Origin: Deltaproteobacteria bacterium
GTDB taxonomy: Bacteria; Myxococcota_A; Polyangia; Haliangiales; Haliangiaceae
Assembly: GCA_013812655.1 (NCBI GenBank)
Contig: JACCTC010000011.1
Coordinates: 1-51,044 of the forward strand
Length of the DNA: 51,044 nt
Direction of reading: 5' to 3'
The notes under the pieces were generated by a model that saw nothing but the letters and a program-made list of their open reading frames with translations, was not told the DNA's origin and did not search any database. The translations under genes were made by a program, and so were the position numbers. This document shows, one piece after another, positions 32,840 to 42,478 of this stretch; position 1 is the first letter of the stretch; each line of letters opens with the position of its first letter.

Positions 32840-35356
32840 ATGAAGGTCCTCTGGAGCTGGCTCCTCGAGCTCTGCGATCTCGATCGTCAACCGACGGTCG
32901 AGGAGGGCGCGCGTGCGTTGACCCGTGGCGGCCTCGAGATCGAAGGCATCACCGATCTCGGTGCGGGGTTCTCGGGCGTCGTCGTGGCCGAGGTCGTCGG
33001 CAAGCGTCCGCATCCTCAGGCCGACAAGCTGACGCTCGTCGATGTCATCACCGAGCGTGGTGGCGCGGCCACCCAGGTCGTGTGCGGCGCGTCCAACGTC
33101 CCCGAGCCGGGCCGCAAGGTCCTGTGGGCACAGGTCGGCGCGACGCTGCCGAACGGCCTCGTGCTCGCACCCAAGCCGGTCAAGGGCATCGTGTCGCCGG
33201 GCATGCTGTGCGCCGAGGACGAGCTCGGGCTCTCCGAGGATCACGCCGGCATCGTCGTCCTCGACGATGACGATCGGACGCCCCTCGGTGCGCCCGCGCA
33301 ACGCGCGCTCGGTATCGAGGACTGGCTGCTTGAGCTCAACGCACCCGCGAACCGCGGCGATGTGCTCGGCCACCTGGGCATCGCGCGCGAGCTGATCGCG
33401 GTGCTGCGCGGCAAGCTGGTGCCGCCCGATGTCGATCTCTCGGCGCACCTGGCCGCGCACCTGGCCGCGCCCCTGGCCGGCGCGGGGCCTCGCGTCGACA
33501 TCGTGATCCAGGATCCCGAGGCGTGCCCGCGCTACACCGCGCGCGTGATCGATGGGGTCCGCGTCGACAAGGTGGGCAACGCGCTCGCCCGACGGATCGC
33601 CCAGCGGCTGCGCGGGGTCGGCGTGCGCCCGATCTCCAACATCGTCGACGTCACGAACTACGTGATGTTCGAGCTCGGCCAGCCGCTGCACGCGTTCGAC
33701 GCGCAGACGCTGACTGCGGGCGTGATCGGTATCTCGCACGCGAGCGACGGCGAGAAGTTCACGACGCTCGATGGCATCGATCGCACGCTCGTCCGCGGCG
33801 ACCTGATGATCCGCGATGGCGGGCGTGGCATCGCGCTCGCCGGTGTCATGGGCGGTCTCGAGTCCGAGGTCACCGACAAGACGACGCGCGTCCTCCTCGA
33901 GAGCGCGAGCTTCCGTCCGCTGACGGTGCGCCGCACCGCGCGCCGGCTCGGCCTGCACTCCGAGGCGTCGCATCGCTTCGAGCGCGGCGTCGATCCGGAG
34001 CTCGCGCAGCTCGCCTCTGCACGGGCGGCACGGCTGCTCTGCCTCGTTGGCGGCGGCCAGGTGCTCGGCGACGTCGTCGACGCGTATCCGCAGCGCCGCA
34101 CGGTGCCCGCGATCCCGGTGCGGCTGTCGCGCGTCCGCATGCTGACCGGCGTCGCGCTCGAGTCCTCGACGTGCCGCGATGCGCTCGAGCGTCTCGGCTG
34201 CGTCGTCCGGAGCTCCCGAGGCCGTCCGGCCGAGGGAGCGGTAGAGGACGCGCGGATCAACAGCGGCGACGAGACGTTCGACGTCACGCCGCCTTCCACG
34301 CGCGTCGACATCACGCGCGAGGTCGACGTCATCGAGGAGATCCTCCGCGTCGTCGGCTACGAGCAGGTCACGTCGACGCTGCCAGCGATGCGGCAAGCGC
34401 CAGGTGTGCGCCCCCGCGATCGAGCCGAGCTCGCGCGCGCCGCGCTCGCGCAGGCGGGGATGGCCGAGGCGATCACGTTCGGCTTCCAGTCGATCGAGCG
34501 CAACGCCGCGCTCGGGCTGCCGGGCACCGATCGACGGATGCAGCCGATCACGATCCGCAACCCGATGAGCATCGACCAGGCCGCGATGCGGACCTCGCTC
34601 GTCCCGAACCTGGTCGCGGCGATCGCGCGCAACGCGAGCCACGGTCGTCCCGATGTCGCGCTGTTCGAGGTCGGTAGCGTGTTCTTGCGCCGTGGCGAGG
34701 GCGTCTCCGAGCGTCCCCTGCACGAGCTTGCCGACGAGCCGGTGTGGGCTGCGGGCGTGCTTGCCGGTCGTCGCCCCGGGCACATCGGTGCGGGCACTCC
34801 GTGGGACGCGCTCGACGCCCAGGGGTTCGCGCTCGTCGCGATCCGTGCCGTCGCGGGCGACGTCCGTGTCCGCACCCGCGCGGTCAAGACCGTCAGCTAC
34901 CTGCACCCCGGCGTCACCGGCGAGCTCGTGATCGGCGCGGACATCGTCGGCTGGTTCGGCGAGCTCCACCCCGAGGTGCGTAACCGGCTCGGTGTCGAGG
35001 GGCCCGCGTACGCGTTCGATCTCGATCTCACGAAGCTCGCGCTCGCGGCGCCGTCGCAGATGCAGCCGATCGCGCGGTTCCCGGGCTCGGCCCGCGACGT
35101 GTCACTGCTGCTCGGCGAGGATATCCCGGCCGCACGGATCGAGGACGTGATCGAGCAGGCGAACGAGCCGCTGGTCGCCGCGGTGCGCCTCCTCGAGGAC
35201 TATCGCGACGCGAAGCTCGGCGAGGGCAAGAAGAGCATGCTGTGGTCGATCGCGTACCGCGCGGCCGATCGCACGCTGACCGACTTCGAGGTCGACAAGG
35301 CTCACGAGAACATCGTCGCGCGACTCGTCGACAACCTGCCGGCACAGCGCCGATGA
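32840..35356 (+). CDS. pheT: Phenylalanyl-tRNA synthetase beta subunit
   Basis: An 838-residue beta subunit. It shows the EMAP/tRNA-binding domain near residues 45-155, B3/B4 editing region (LQPLHAFDA-like GQPLHAFDAQTL; GGLESEVTDKT), B5 domain, class II-like core (VIEEILRVVGYEQV) and the C-terminal anticodon-binding FDX-ACB domain (PIARFPGSARDVSLLL). Length is slightly above the usual 790-800. The lipoprotein gene downstream overlaps by 4 bp. Confidence 0.96.
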   Translation: MKVLWSWLLELCDLDRQPTVEEGARALTRGGLEIEGITDLGAGFSGVVVAEVVGKRPHPQADKLTLVDVITERGGAATQVVCGASNVPEPGRKVLWAQVGATLPNGLVLAPKPVKGIVSPGMLCAEDELGLSEDHAGIVVLDDDDRTPLGAPAQRALGIEDWLLELNAPANRGDVLGHLGIARELIAVLRGKLVPPDVDLSAHLAAHLAAPLAGAGPRVDIVIQDPEACPRYTARVIDGVRVDKVGNALARRIAQRLRGVGVRPISNIVDVTNYVMFELGQPLHAFDAQTLTAGVIGISHASDGEKFTTLDGIDRTLVRGDLMIRDGGRGIALAGVMGGLESEVTDKTTRVLLESASFRPLTVRRTARRLGLHSEASHRFERGVDPELAQLASARAARLLCLVGGGQVLGDVVDAYPQRRTVPAIPVRLSRVRMLTGVALESSTCRDALERLGCVVRSSRGRPAEGAVEDARINSGDETFDVTPPSTRVDITREVDVIEEILRVVGYEQVTSTLPAMRQAPGVRPRDRAELARAALAQAGMAEAITFGFQSIERNAALGLPGTDRRMQPITIRNPMSIDQAAMRTSLVPNLVAAIARNASHGRPDVALFEVGSVFLRRGEGVSERPLHELADEPVWAAGVLAGRRPGHIGAGTPWDALDAQGFALVAIRAVAGDVRVRTRAVKTVSYLHPGVTGELVIGADIVGWFGELHPEVRNRLGVEGPAYAFDLDLTKLALAAPSQMQPIARFPGSARDVSLLLGEDIPAARIEDVIEQANEPLVAAVRLLEDYRDAKLGEGKKSMLWSIAYRAADRTLTDFEVDKAHENIVARLVDNLPAQRR

Positions 35357-35928
35357 AGCGGCTCGTGTTCGTCGCGCTCGCGGCATGCGGCGGTCGTGGT
35401 GGCGGTGGCGACGTTCCGGTGCCCGACGCGTCCGCGATCGATGCACCCGACGGTGGCGGTTTCGGAATGTGCGCGGGGACGTGCCGGACCACGGCGCTCA
35501 CAGCGGTGTTCAGTGCGACCCGCACGCTCGATCGCGCGGTCTACGGGTTCACGCAATCGCCGCCGACACTCCACGTCGAGGCCTATCGCGGCGGCTCGCC
35601 CGGGTGTCCGACCGAGACCTCACCGGCGACCGACTACACGCTGATCCTCGGGCGCGTCCCGGTCCCGACCTCGACGACGGCCTCGACCTCGCCCGGCAAC
35701 ATCCTCGACTTCAAGGGCGACCTCCTCGGCGGTCCGCTCGGCGCGCAAGCGACGACAGTCACGATCAACCCGGTCGCCGCCGATGTCTGCCCCACCTGCT
35801 TCGGGATGCCGGCGCCGAGCGACCCCGACGGCTTCGTCGCGCTCGACGTGATGCTGACGTTCCCGAACGGCACGGTGACCGGGCACATCTTCGCGACCCA
35901 CTGCGACTCGCTCGACGCCGCCAACTGA
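35353..35928 (+). CDS. Lipoprotein inserted between pheT and ihfA
   Basis: A 191-residue predicted lipoprotein with a short signal peptide and lipobox ALAAC, followed by Gly and Asp/Pro-rich linker and a beta-rich domain with four cysteines (GMCAGTCRT, CPTCFG). Its ATG overlaps the pheT stop (ATGA, 35353-35356). That coupling to a housekeeping gene is unusual. No family is recognised. The pheT-ihfA linkage is widely conserved, so this is an insertion. Confidence 0.75.
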   Translation: MKRLVFVALAACGGRGGGGDVPVPDASAIDAPDGGGFGMCAGTCRTTALTAVFSATRTLDRAVYGFTQSPPTLHVEAYRGGSPGCPTETSPATDYTLILGRVPVPTSTTASTSPGNILDFKGDLLGGPLGAQATTVTINPVAADVCPTCFGMPAPSDPDGFVALDVMLTFPNGTVTGHIFATHCDSLDAAN

Positions 35929-36037
35929 TCCCCGATGCACCCGCCCGCAACGCGAGCCGTCCACTCGGGTTACGGGGATCGGTAGAGATTCCAGGCGCTT
36001 ATTGCGCAGCGCGCCGGGACTCGTGTAGCGTTTGGGC

Positions 36038-36337
36038 ATGGCACGCATGACCAAGGCCGACATCATCGAGGCCGTCTACGAGAAGGTGGGTGGGTTCTCC
36101 AAGAAGGAAGCCGCCGAGATCGTGGAGACGGTCTTCAACGTCGTGAAGGAGACCCTCGAGCGCGGCGAGAAGATCAAGATCTCGGGCTTCGGGAACTTCG
36201 TCGTCCGCGACAAGAAGGACCGCATGGGTCGCGATCCGCAGCGCGCGGTGCCGATCCTGATCCCGGCGCGGCGCGTGCTGACGTTCAAGCCGAGCCAGGT
36301 CCTCAAGAATATCCTCAACGGCCTGCCGCCCGTCTGA
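36038..36337 (+). CDS. ihfA: Integration host factor alpha subunit
   Basis: A 99-residue HU/IHF family DNA-bending protein with MTKADIIEAVYEKVGGFSKKEAAEIVE, the KISGFGNFVVRDK beta-arm base and the RVLTFKPSQVLKN end. Its location after pheST matches ihfA in many proteobacteria. IHF may also help recombination of the tRNA-Val element. The ATG at 36038 follows a weak ribosome site. Confidence 0.93.
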   Translation: MARMTKADIIEAVYEKVGGFSKKEAAEIVETVFNVVKETLERGEKIKISGFGNFVVRDKKDRMGRDPQRAVPILIPARRVLTFKPSQVLKNILNGLPPV

Positions 36338-36365
36338 TCGGTTTCGGAACCCGATCGCTCGTGGG

Positions 36366-36394
36366 TTGACGGTTCCAGTAGATGAGGGTATCCA
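36366..36394 (+). promoter_or_regulatory. Putative promoter of tRNA-Pro
   Basis: TTGACG (36366-36371), 17-nt spacer, TATCCA (36389-36394), 14 nt before the tRNA. Confidence 0.5.
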
Positions 36395-36407
36395 ACACGT
36401 CCTCTGA

Positions 36408-36481
36408 CGAGGCGTAGCGCAGCCTGGTAGCGCACCAGACTGGGGGTCTGGGGGTCGCAGGTTCAAATCCTGTCGCCTCGA
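36408..36481 (+). tRNA. tRNA-Pro(GGG)
   Basis: Acceptor CGAGGCG/CGCCTCG, anticodon stem CCAGA/TCTGG with loop CTGGGGG (anticodon GGG), T arm GCAGG/CCTGT, discriminator A. CCA is not encoded. No duplicated 3' end is seen nearby, so it is not an occupied att site in this window. Confidence 0.95.
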
Positions 36482-36489
36482 CGAGAACC

Positions 36490-36521
36490 GCCGGTCGCCC
36501 CCCAGGCGACCGGCACCTTTT
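36490..36521 (+). terminator. Terminator of tRNA-Pro
   Basis: Perfect 10-bp stem GCCGGTCGCC (36490-36499) and GGCGACCGGC (36505-36514) with a 5-nt loop, followed by ACCTTTTC. Confidence 0.75.
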
Positions 36522-36541
36522 CATGCCGCGCTGATTCGACC

Positions 36542-37306
<765 letters not shown>

Positions 37307-37308
37307 CC

Positions 37309-37683
37309 ATGGTTCGCGCAGCTCTCGTGACGGCGTACCTGACGCTCGGTGCGCTCGTGGCTTGCGCGTGTCCCAGCAAGCAGGCAACGACCGCCACCAC
37401 GACCGGTAGCGGGAGCGCCGGCACCGAGCCCGTAGTGACTGGCTGTGAGAGCACGCGTCAGAAGGTCGAGCGGATGTACCGCAGCGAATCGACCGACACG
37501 GACGCGGCGCGCCTCGAGGGATCGATCGCCGACAACACCGCGATGGTGATGAACGACTGCGCGAAGGCGCCCGACAAGGTCGTTGCTTGCATCAACGGCT
37601 CGACCACCATCGCCGAGCTCGAGAAAAACTGTCTCGTGCAGCTCGACGACGAGGGCACCGACGGAGAGGCCTTGGGCAAGTGA
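37309..37683 (+). CDS. Small lipoprotein, unknown function
   Basis: A 124-residue protein with signal peptide and lipobox region LVACACPS, Thr/Gly linker, and a helical domain with three cysteines. A GTG at 37303 overlapping the surE stop is an alternative start. No family is recognised. It is followed by a similar-sized lipoprotein, so the pair may be related. Confidence 0.7.
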   Translation: MVRAALVTAYLTLGALVACACPSKQATTATTTGSGSAGTEPVVTGCESTRQKVERMYRSESTDTDAARLEGSIADNTAMVMNDCAKAPDKVVACINGSTTIAELEKNCLVQLDDEGTDGEALGK

Positions 37684-38147
37684 AACCAGCATCCGCACCC
37701 GGTGTCTCGTCGATGATGAGTCCGTTCCTCGCTGTCACGCTTGTCGTCGCATCGGGCCTCGGCTTCACGCTCGCCGCGTGCGGCGGCAAGCAACCGACCC
37801 CCGCCGGTAACGGCTCGGGCGATCCGCCCGGCGTCGTCTCCGATACCCGCACCGAGCTCGAACGGCGGCGCGACGCTGGCTGCGAGAAGCTCGAGCCCCG
37901 CCTCGTGCAATGCGCGGTCGACGACGCGAAGGCCGAGCTCGACGCGGGCCGGATGTCGAAGAAGGACTACGACCTCAACACCGCTCCCGAGATCCGCGCG
38001 CAGCTCGGCAAGAAGTGGATGGAGGGATGCCAGGTCGAGATGTCATCGCGCCAGGTCCGCGTCCTCGAGGTCTGCTTCGAATCCGAGACGCAGTGCGGCC
38101 CACTGCTCGGTTGCCTCGAGCACCTGAACGCCGCGCCCGCGAAGTAG
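37680..38147 (+). CDS. Small lipoprotein, unknown function
   Basis: A 155-residue predicted lipoprotein; GTG at 37680 overlaps the previous stop (GTGA). An ATG at 37713 would start directly at the signal peptide (FTLAAC lipobox). The mature part is charged and helical with six cysteines (GCEKLEPRLVQCAVDDAKAE). It resembles the preceding protein in layout but not clearly in sequence. Confidence 0.7.
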   Translation: MKPASAPGVSSMMSPFLAVTLVVASGLGFTLAACGGKQPTPAGNGSGDPPGVVSDTRTELERRRDAGCEKLEPRLVQCAVDDAKAELDAGRMSKKDYDLNTAPEIRAQLGKKWMEGCQVEMSSRQVRVLEVCFESETQCGPLLGCLEHLNAAPAK

Positions 38148-38213
38148 CGCTCGCTACTCTGTTCGCGTTTCTCGGTGCGCTTGCCTGCCCGGGCACGCTC
38201 ACGACGCCCACGT

Positions 38214-39101
38214 TCAGCGCGCGTCGGGCGGCAGCGTGCCGATCGGATGGCGGCGCCGGGCCATTCCGAGCGTCTTCATCACGTCGCTGAGCTCGTCGTG
38301 AAAGTCCGCGGCCGAGCGGTGCCGGTTCGCCGGCTGCTTCGCCATCGCGTGCGTGATCAGCGCCTCGACGCCGGGCTCGATGCGCTCGCCACGTCGCGCC
38401 GATGGTGCGTCGGGCACCTGGTTCAGATGCGCCATCATGATCTCGACGACGTTGCCGGCGAACGGAAACGCGCCAGTCAGCATCAGGTAGCCGAGGACGC
38501 CGAGCGCGTAGATGTCGGCAGCGACGCTCGGTGGCTGACCCGCCGCGCGCTCCGGCGCGAGGTAGTGAGGGCTGCCTCGGACCTGGGCCTCGTGCGCGCC
38601 ATCACCACGCCGCGCGAGCCCGAAGTCGAGGAGCCGGGCGACCCGGCGGCGGCGCGCCCCGGTTGGCTCGACCGTCATCAAGATGTTCTCTGCCTTGACG
38701 TCACCGTGGATGATGCCGCGCGGCTGGATGTGGTGGATGTGGTGCAGCGCCTCGGCGATCTGACCGAGCACGTCGCAGACCCGGCGGACATCCATCGGCG
38801 CACCGGCGTGCCCGATCAGCGGCTCACCTTCGACGAGCTCCATCACCATGTACGCGCCGAGCGTCGGGTCCTCGCCGAAGTCGACGACCGAGACGATGTT
38901 CGGATGCGTGATCTCGCTCGCGAGCCGCGCCTCTTCGTTGAACCGCACACGCGCGAGCTGATCGAGCGCGCACGCCGGCGAGATCAACTTCAACGCGAAG
39001 GGGGTGCCGTGCTCGCGATGGATGGCGCGATACACGCAACCCATCCCTCCCTCGCCGAGCTGGCCCCCCAGTTCATACCGTCCGCAGACCGTATTGTGCA
39101 T
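38214..39101 (-). CDS. Cytoplasmic Ser/Thr kinase with HGD catalytic loop
   Basis: A 295-residue Hanks-type kinase without a membrane segment. It has the Gly-rich loop GEGGMGCV, Lys38 in FALKLI, DFG (159-161), and APE in YLAPERAA. The catalytic loop reads HGDVKAEN (132-139), so the usual Arg before the catalytic Asp is Gly and the Pro is Ala. This is a non-RD-type kinase; such enzymes are often active without activation-loop phosphorylation. The substrate is unknown and no partner is adjacent. Confidence 0.9.
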   Translation of the reverse strand: MHNTVCGRYELGGQLGEGGMGCVYRAIHREHGTPFALKLISPACALDQLARVRFNEEARLASEITHPNIVSVVDFGEDPTLGAYMVMELVEGEPLIGHAGAPMDVRRVCDVLGQIAEALHHIHHIQPRGIIHGDVKAENILMTVEPTGARRRRVARLLDFGLARRGDGAHEAQVRGSPHYLAPERAAGQPPSVAADIYALGVLGYLMLTGAFPFAGNVVEIMMAHLNQVPDAPSARRGERIEPGVEALITHAMAKQPANRHRSAADFHDELSDVMKTLGMARRRHPIGTLPPDAR

Positions 39102-39214
39102 GACCAGGTTTTTCGATGGTGGCGGCTAACCCCGTTGCAGTCACCTGATATTGTCGGCCACCTGCGGTACCAGCCGCGGCGCGATGGTCCGACCGCAGGC
39201 GATACACGAGCGGA

Positions 39215-39487
39215 TCAGGAGCGTGATCGCGGTGCGGTCAACGTCTCCCAGCGGATCAACATCGCCATCGCATCGCTCGCCGAGTCACCACACATCTCGT
39301 GTGACGGCCGCAGTCCCGAGCAGACGCGTGGACGTTCGGGTTTGCCGAACAAGGCGCACGTGATGTCCGCGAGCAGGTGAGGGCAGCGATCACCGGCGCG
39401 CTTGCCGTCGGGAAGCGCAGGCCACGACGGCGAGATCGACGGCGCGATACAGCACGCACCACAGGCCGGTCGACATGCCGCGCTCAC
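39215..39487 (-). CDS. YkgJ-type cysteine-cluster protein
   Basis: A 90-residue protein with the YkgJ/CxxxCxxC metal-binding pattern: CGACC near the N-terminus, RCPHLL...CALFGKPERPRVC, and HEMCGDS. Family members bind zinc or an Fe-S cluster; their role is unknown. It is complete at both ends. The flanking stretches 39102-39214 and 39488-39596 show no other gene. Confidence 0.8.
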   Translation of the reverse strand: MSAACRPACGACCIAPSISPSWPALPDGKRAGDRCPHLLADITCALFGKPERPRVCSGLRPSHEMCGDSASDAMAMLIRWETLTAPRSRS

Positions 39488-39596
39488 GGCCGACCCTAGC
39501 CCCGAACCGGCTGGATCGATATCGCAAAGTTCGAGGCCAGGTTACGCGATCATTCGTTGACGCTGCGCGTCGACCTGCGGTACTGCCCGCGACGTG

Positions 39597-40952
39597 ATGA
39601 ACGCTCTCGTGCGTGGTGTGGTGGTTCTCGGGTTCGTGGCGCTGGCTGCGTGCGGGCCCAGCAGCGGTTCCAATCATGATGTCGGCGGCGACGACGGCCC
39701 CGATCCGACGGTCGACGCGCCGGTCGCCCCGACGATCGATGCGCCACCGTCGACCACGGGCGTCGCGCCCGGTGGTGCTTGCTCGTGCGACACCGACTGC
39801 GCCGCCGACGGCACGCATGCCGGGGTCTGCATCTACGGCGTCTGCATGACGAAGGCTTCCGCTGCGTGCGCATCCGCTGGTTCGCAGGCCGAGTGCGCGA
39901 CGGGCTCGCGATGCTGGAACCTCGACGGCGTCACCGGTTCGCTGTGCTGGCCCGACTGCGCGGCGCACACCTGCAGTGGCACGTGTGACAGCGATGGCTC
40001 GTGCTCGCCGGGCTCCGCGAGCGACTGCGATCCGACGTGCGGCACCGCGTGCTCGTGCACGGCGACCTCGTGCGGCGCCGGCAAGACCTGCGTCAACGGC
40101 GAGTGCGTTCCCGAAGCAGGCGCTGGCCCGGGCCCGGGCCCCGGACCCGCGTGCACCTCGCTGCCGGCGCGCGATTGCACCGGCACGACCTGCGGGCAGC
40201 TTGTCTCGTTCAACCCGCGCACGAACACGGCGTGGGACGATTATCCGATCAATGGCGAGACGGCGGCGAACCAGTACCGGAGCCACCTGCGGCGCGATCT
40301 GATGATGCTCGTCAGCTATGCAACGTCGAAGACGGCGTGCAAGTCGGCCGCGTGGACCGCGGGCAACGGCGGCGCGCTCGGCCTCGGTGACATGAGCGAG
40401 GCGAATGGCGCGATTCCGGGCACCGCGATCAACGACCCGGGCCACCCGCCCGGCACCCACGTCAACGGCTACGACATCGACCTCGCGTACTACCAGACCG
40501 GCACCGCCGACAACCGGCTGCGCCCGATCTGTACGCACACGGACGCGAGTGGGCAGGACGTCTATCACTGCACCGGCGACGTGACGAAGCTCGATCCGTG
40601 GCGCACCGCGATGTTCCTCGGCGCGATCTTCGAGTCGTCGCGGACGCGCGTGATCGGCGTCGACGGCAAGGCCGGCCCGGTCCTGCTGTCCGCGCTATCG
40701 ACGCTCTGCCAGCAGGGCTGGCTCAGCGGGCTGTCGTGCGGCAACGTCGCGCTCGCATACGAGACCACCAACATGGGACAGGGCTGGTACCGGTTTCACC
40801 ACCACCATGCCCACATCAGCCTGAAGCCTGCGTCATTTACCGACGCGGTCGCCTGCGCTGGGGGCGACGGTGGACCGGGTTGCGACCCGATCGTTAAGTC
40901 GGTGCCGCGCCGCCAGGCCGGAATCCATCGCCTCGTCCCGAGCCAACCCTAG
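39597..40952 (+). CDS. MepA-like murein endopeptidase lipoprotein with Cys-rich stalk
   Basis: A 451-residue lipoprotein (lipobox ALAAC at about residue 20). A Pro/Asp linker and a Cys-rich region with many C-x-C pairs (about 60-185) form an extended stalk, with a Gly-Pro run at about 178-186. The C-terminal domain (about 190-430) has the LAS-type zinc peptidase motifs HVNGYDIDL (HxxxxxD) and HHAHISL (HxH), as in penicillin-insensitive endopeptidase MepA. Probably a cell-wall or prey-wall hydrolase. The Cys-rich stalk is unusual for MepA. Confidence 0.8.
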   Translation: MNALVRGVVVLGFVALAACGPSSGSNHDVGGDDGPDPTVDAPVAPTIDAPPSTTGVAPGGACSCDTDCAADGTHAGVCIYGVCMTKASAACASAGSQAECATGSRCWNLDGVTGSLCWPDCAAHTCSGTCDSDGSCSPGSASDCDPTCGTACSCTATSCGAGKTCVNGECVPEAGAGPGPGPGPACTSLPARDCTGTTCGQLVSFNPRTNTAWDDYPINGETAANQYRSHLRRDLMMLVSYATSKTACKSAAWTAGNGGALGLGDMSEANGAIPGTAINDPGHPPGTHVNGYDIDLAYYQTGTADNRLRPICTHTDASGQDVYHCTGDVTKLDPWRTAMFLGAIFESSRTRVIGVDGKAGPVLLSALSTLCQQGWLSGLSCGNVALAYETTNMGQGWYRFHHHHAHISLKPASFTDAVACAGGDGGPGCDPIVKSVPRRQAGIHRLVPSQP

Positions 40953-41039
40953 GCACTACGCCAGCCTGCGGCACTTCGCTTGCAGTCGGCAGGAGCCGCT
41001 GGCAGAGTGCCTGGGCTTCGCCGGCCGGCCGGTCGCGAG

Positions 41040-41113
41040 GATCCCATAGCTCAGTTGGATAGAGCGGCGCTTTCCTAAAGCGTAGGCCGCAGGTTCGATT
41101 CCTGCTGGGATCA
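41040..41113 (+). tRNA. tRNA-Arg(CCT)
   Basis: Acceptor GATCCCA/TGGGATC, D stem GCTC/GAGC, anticodon stem GCGCT/AGCGT with loop TTCCTAA (anticodon CCT), T arm GCAGG/CCTGC with TTCGATT, discriminator A. No duplicated 3' end is seen downstream. Confidence 0.95.
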
Positions 41114-41176
41114 CCCGTCTGAGGGTTACCGCAGGACGCCCCTTCACGTGTCGCGGGAGTGGGCGACTCATCTGTC

Positions 41177-41416
41177 ATGGGTATGGCGAAGCGACACGAC
41201 AGCGAGACCGTGAAGATCCCGCGCAGCGACCTCGACTTCACGCGGCACGACGGTGACGTCGTCTTCGCGGCAGACGGCGTCAAGCTCATCAGGTTCGCCG
41301 ACGGTACTCGCGAGCTACGGATCTCCGACCACGCGCTCGACAGCATGGAGTCAACGTTCGACGCGATCGTGCTTGCGATCTACGGCCTCGCGCGACCCAA
41401 GTCCGAGGCGAAGTGA
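41177..41416 (+). CDS. Small conserved-looking hypothetical protein
   Basis: A 79-residue protein with alternating strands (DVVFAADGVKLIRFADGTRELRIS) and a C-terminal helix. An in-frame GTG at 41159 is an alternative start. Its stop abuts the convergent stop of the SIS-domain gene (TGATCA at 41414-41419). No family recognised. Confidence 0.55.
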   Translation: MGMAKRHDSETVKIPRSDLDFTRHDGDVVFAADGVKLIRFADGTRELRISDHALDSMESTFDAIVLAIYGLARPKSEAK

Positions 41417-42433
41417 TCAGCGCGTCCGCGTGATCTTCGCGAGGTGCGGCGGGGCGTCGGGATCGAGTCCGCGGGCGGCGGCGAGCTTCGGCAGCGCGAG
41501 GTAGCAGCTCTGTACCTGGCAGAGGGGCGCGAGCAGCGGCGAGATCGCCGGGACGGTCGGCAGCAACGCGGTGCCCGCGACCGCGAGCGTCGACCGGACC
41601 TCGGCACCGAGCGAGACCAGGCGCGCGAGCGTCTCGCGGGTCGGCTCGGTGGTCGCATCGTCCTGACCGAGCGCGATGATCGGAAACCCGCGATCGACGA
41701 GCGCGAGCGGACCATGGAGCACCTCGGCCAGGCTGAACGCCTCGCCATGCAGCCGGCAGGTCTCCTTGAGCTTGAGCGCGATCTCGAGTGCGGCCGCGAG
41801 CCCGACGCCGCGGCCGAGCACGTAGAGGCTCGTCGCCGATACGAGCGATTGCAGCGCGGGCGTCCAGTCGAGCGCGGCGGCAGCGGTGAGTGCAGCCGGC
41901 GTGGCGGCGACGGCATCGTGGAGCTCCGCGCTGTCGGTCCACGCGGCGGCGAGCTGGAGGAACGCGACGCCGGCGAGCAGGAAGGACTTGGTCGCGGCGA
42001 CGCTGCGCTCCTCGCCGGCGCACAGCGGAAACATCACGTCGCACGCGGCCGCGAGCGGCGAGCTCTCGTCGTTGACGAACGCGATGGTGAGCGCGCCGCC
42101 GGCACGCGCGGCCGCGGTCAGCGCGAGGAGATCCGGGCTCGCGCCGCTCTGCGAGATCGCGATGAACAGCGCGCGGTCGTCGATCGGTGCTCGTCGATAG
42201 CTCGTCGCGACGCTCGGGCCCACCGAGGCAACCACGCAGCCGGCGGTCAGCTCGAGGAGGTACTTGCCGTACGTCGCGGCGTGGTCCGAGCTGCCACGCG
42301 CGCAGGTCACGACCACGGCGGGCGGTCGGTCGCGCAGCCGGTTGCCGAGGTCGCGGAGCTGCGGCCCGCATCGCTCGAGCTGTCGCCTCGCGCCGTCGGC
42401 TGCCTCGGCCGCCTCTCGCGCCATCCGGGTCAT
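41417..42433 (-). CDS. SIS-domain glucosamine-6-phosphate deaminase/isomerase (NagB-II/AgaS-like)
   Basis: A 338-residue protein with two SIS domains like the isomerase half of GlmS: CARGSSDHAATYGKYLLE, ISQSGASPDLL and FAISQSG-type phosphosugar-binding loops, GRGVGLAAALEIALKLKET in the second half, and the characteristic EVLHGPLALVD. It lacks the glutaminase domain, so it is probably a deaminase/isomerase acting on glucosamine-6-phosphate or a related amino sugar. It is divergent from a PIG-L deacetylase gene 45 bp away, whose product could supply deacetylated amino sugar. Confidence 0.88.
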   Translation of the reverse strand: MTRMAREAAEAADGARRQLERCGPQLRDLGNRLRDRPPAVVVTCARGSSDHAATYGKYLLELTAGCVVASVGPSVATSYRRAPIDDRALFIAISQSGASPDLLALTAAARAGGALTIAFVNDESSPLAAACDVMFPLCAGEERSVAATKSFLLAGVAFLQLAAAWTDSAELHDAVAATPAALTAAAALDWTPALQSLVSATSLYVLGRGVGLAAALEIALKLKETCRLHGEAFSLAEVLHGPLALVDRGFPIIALGQDDATTEPTRETLARLVSLGAEVRSTLAVAGTALLPTVPAISPLLAPLCQVQSCYLALPKLAAARGLDPDAPPHLAKITRTR

Positions 42434-42478
42434 CGCAAAAGCTTGCCACGCTTCGGGGGCGGAGCCGTACACTGAGTC

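Noticed and set aside
36408-36481. tRNA-Pro as an integration site
   Set aside because: No second copy of its 3' half is present in the window.
41040-41113. tRNA-Arg as an integration site of a second element
   Set aside because: No duplicated 3' end or integrase gene nearby.
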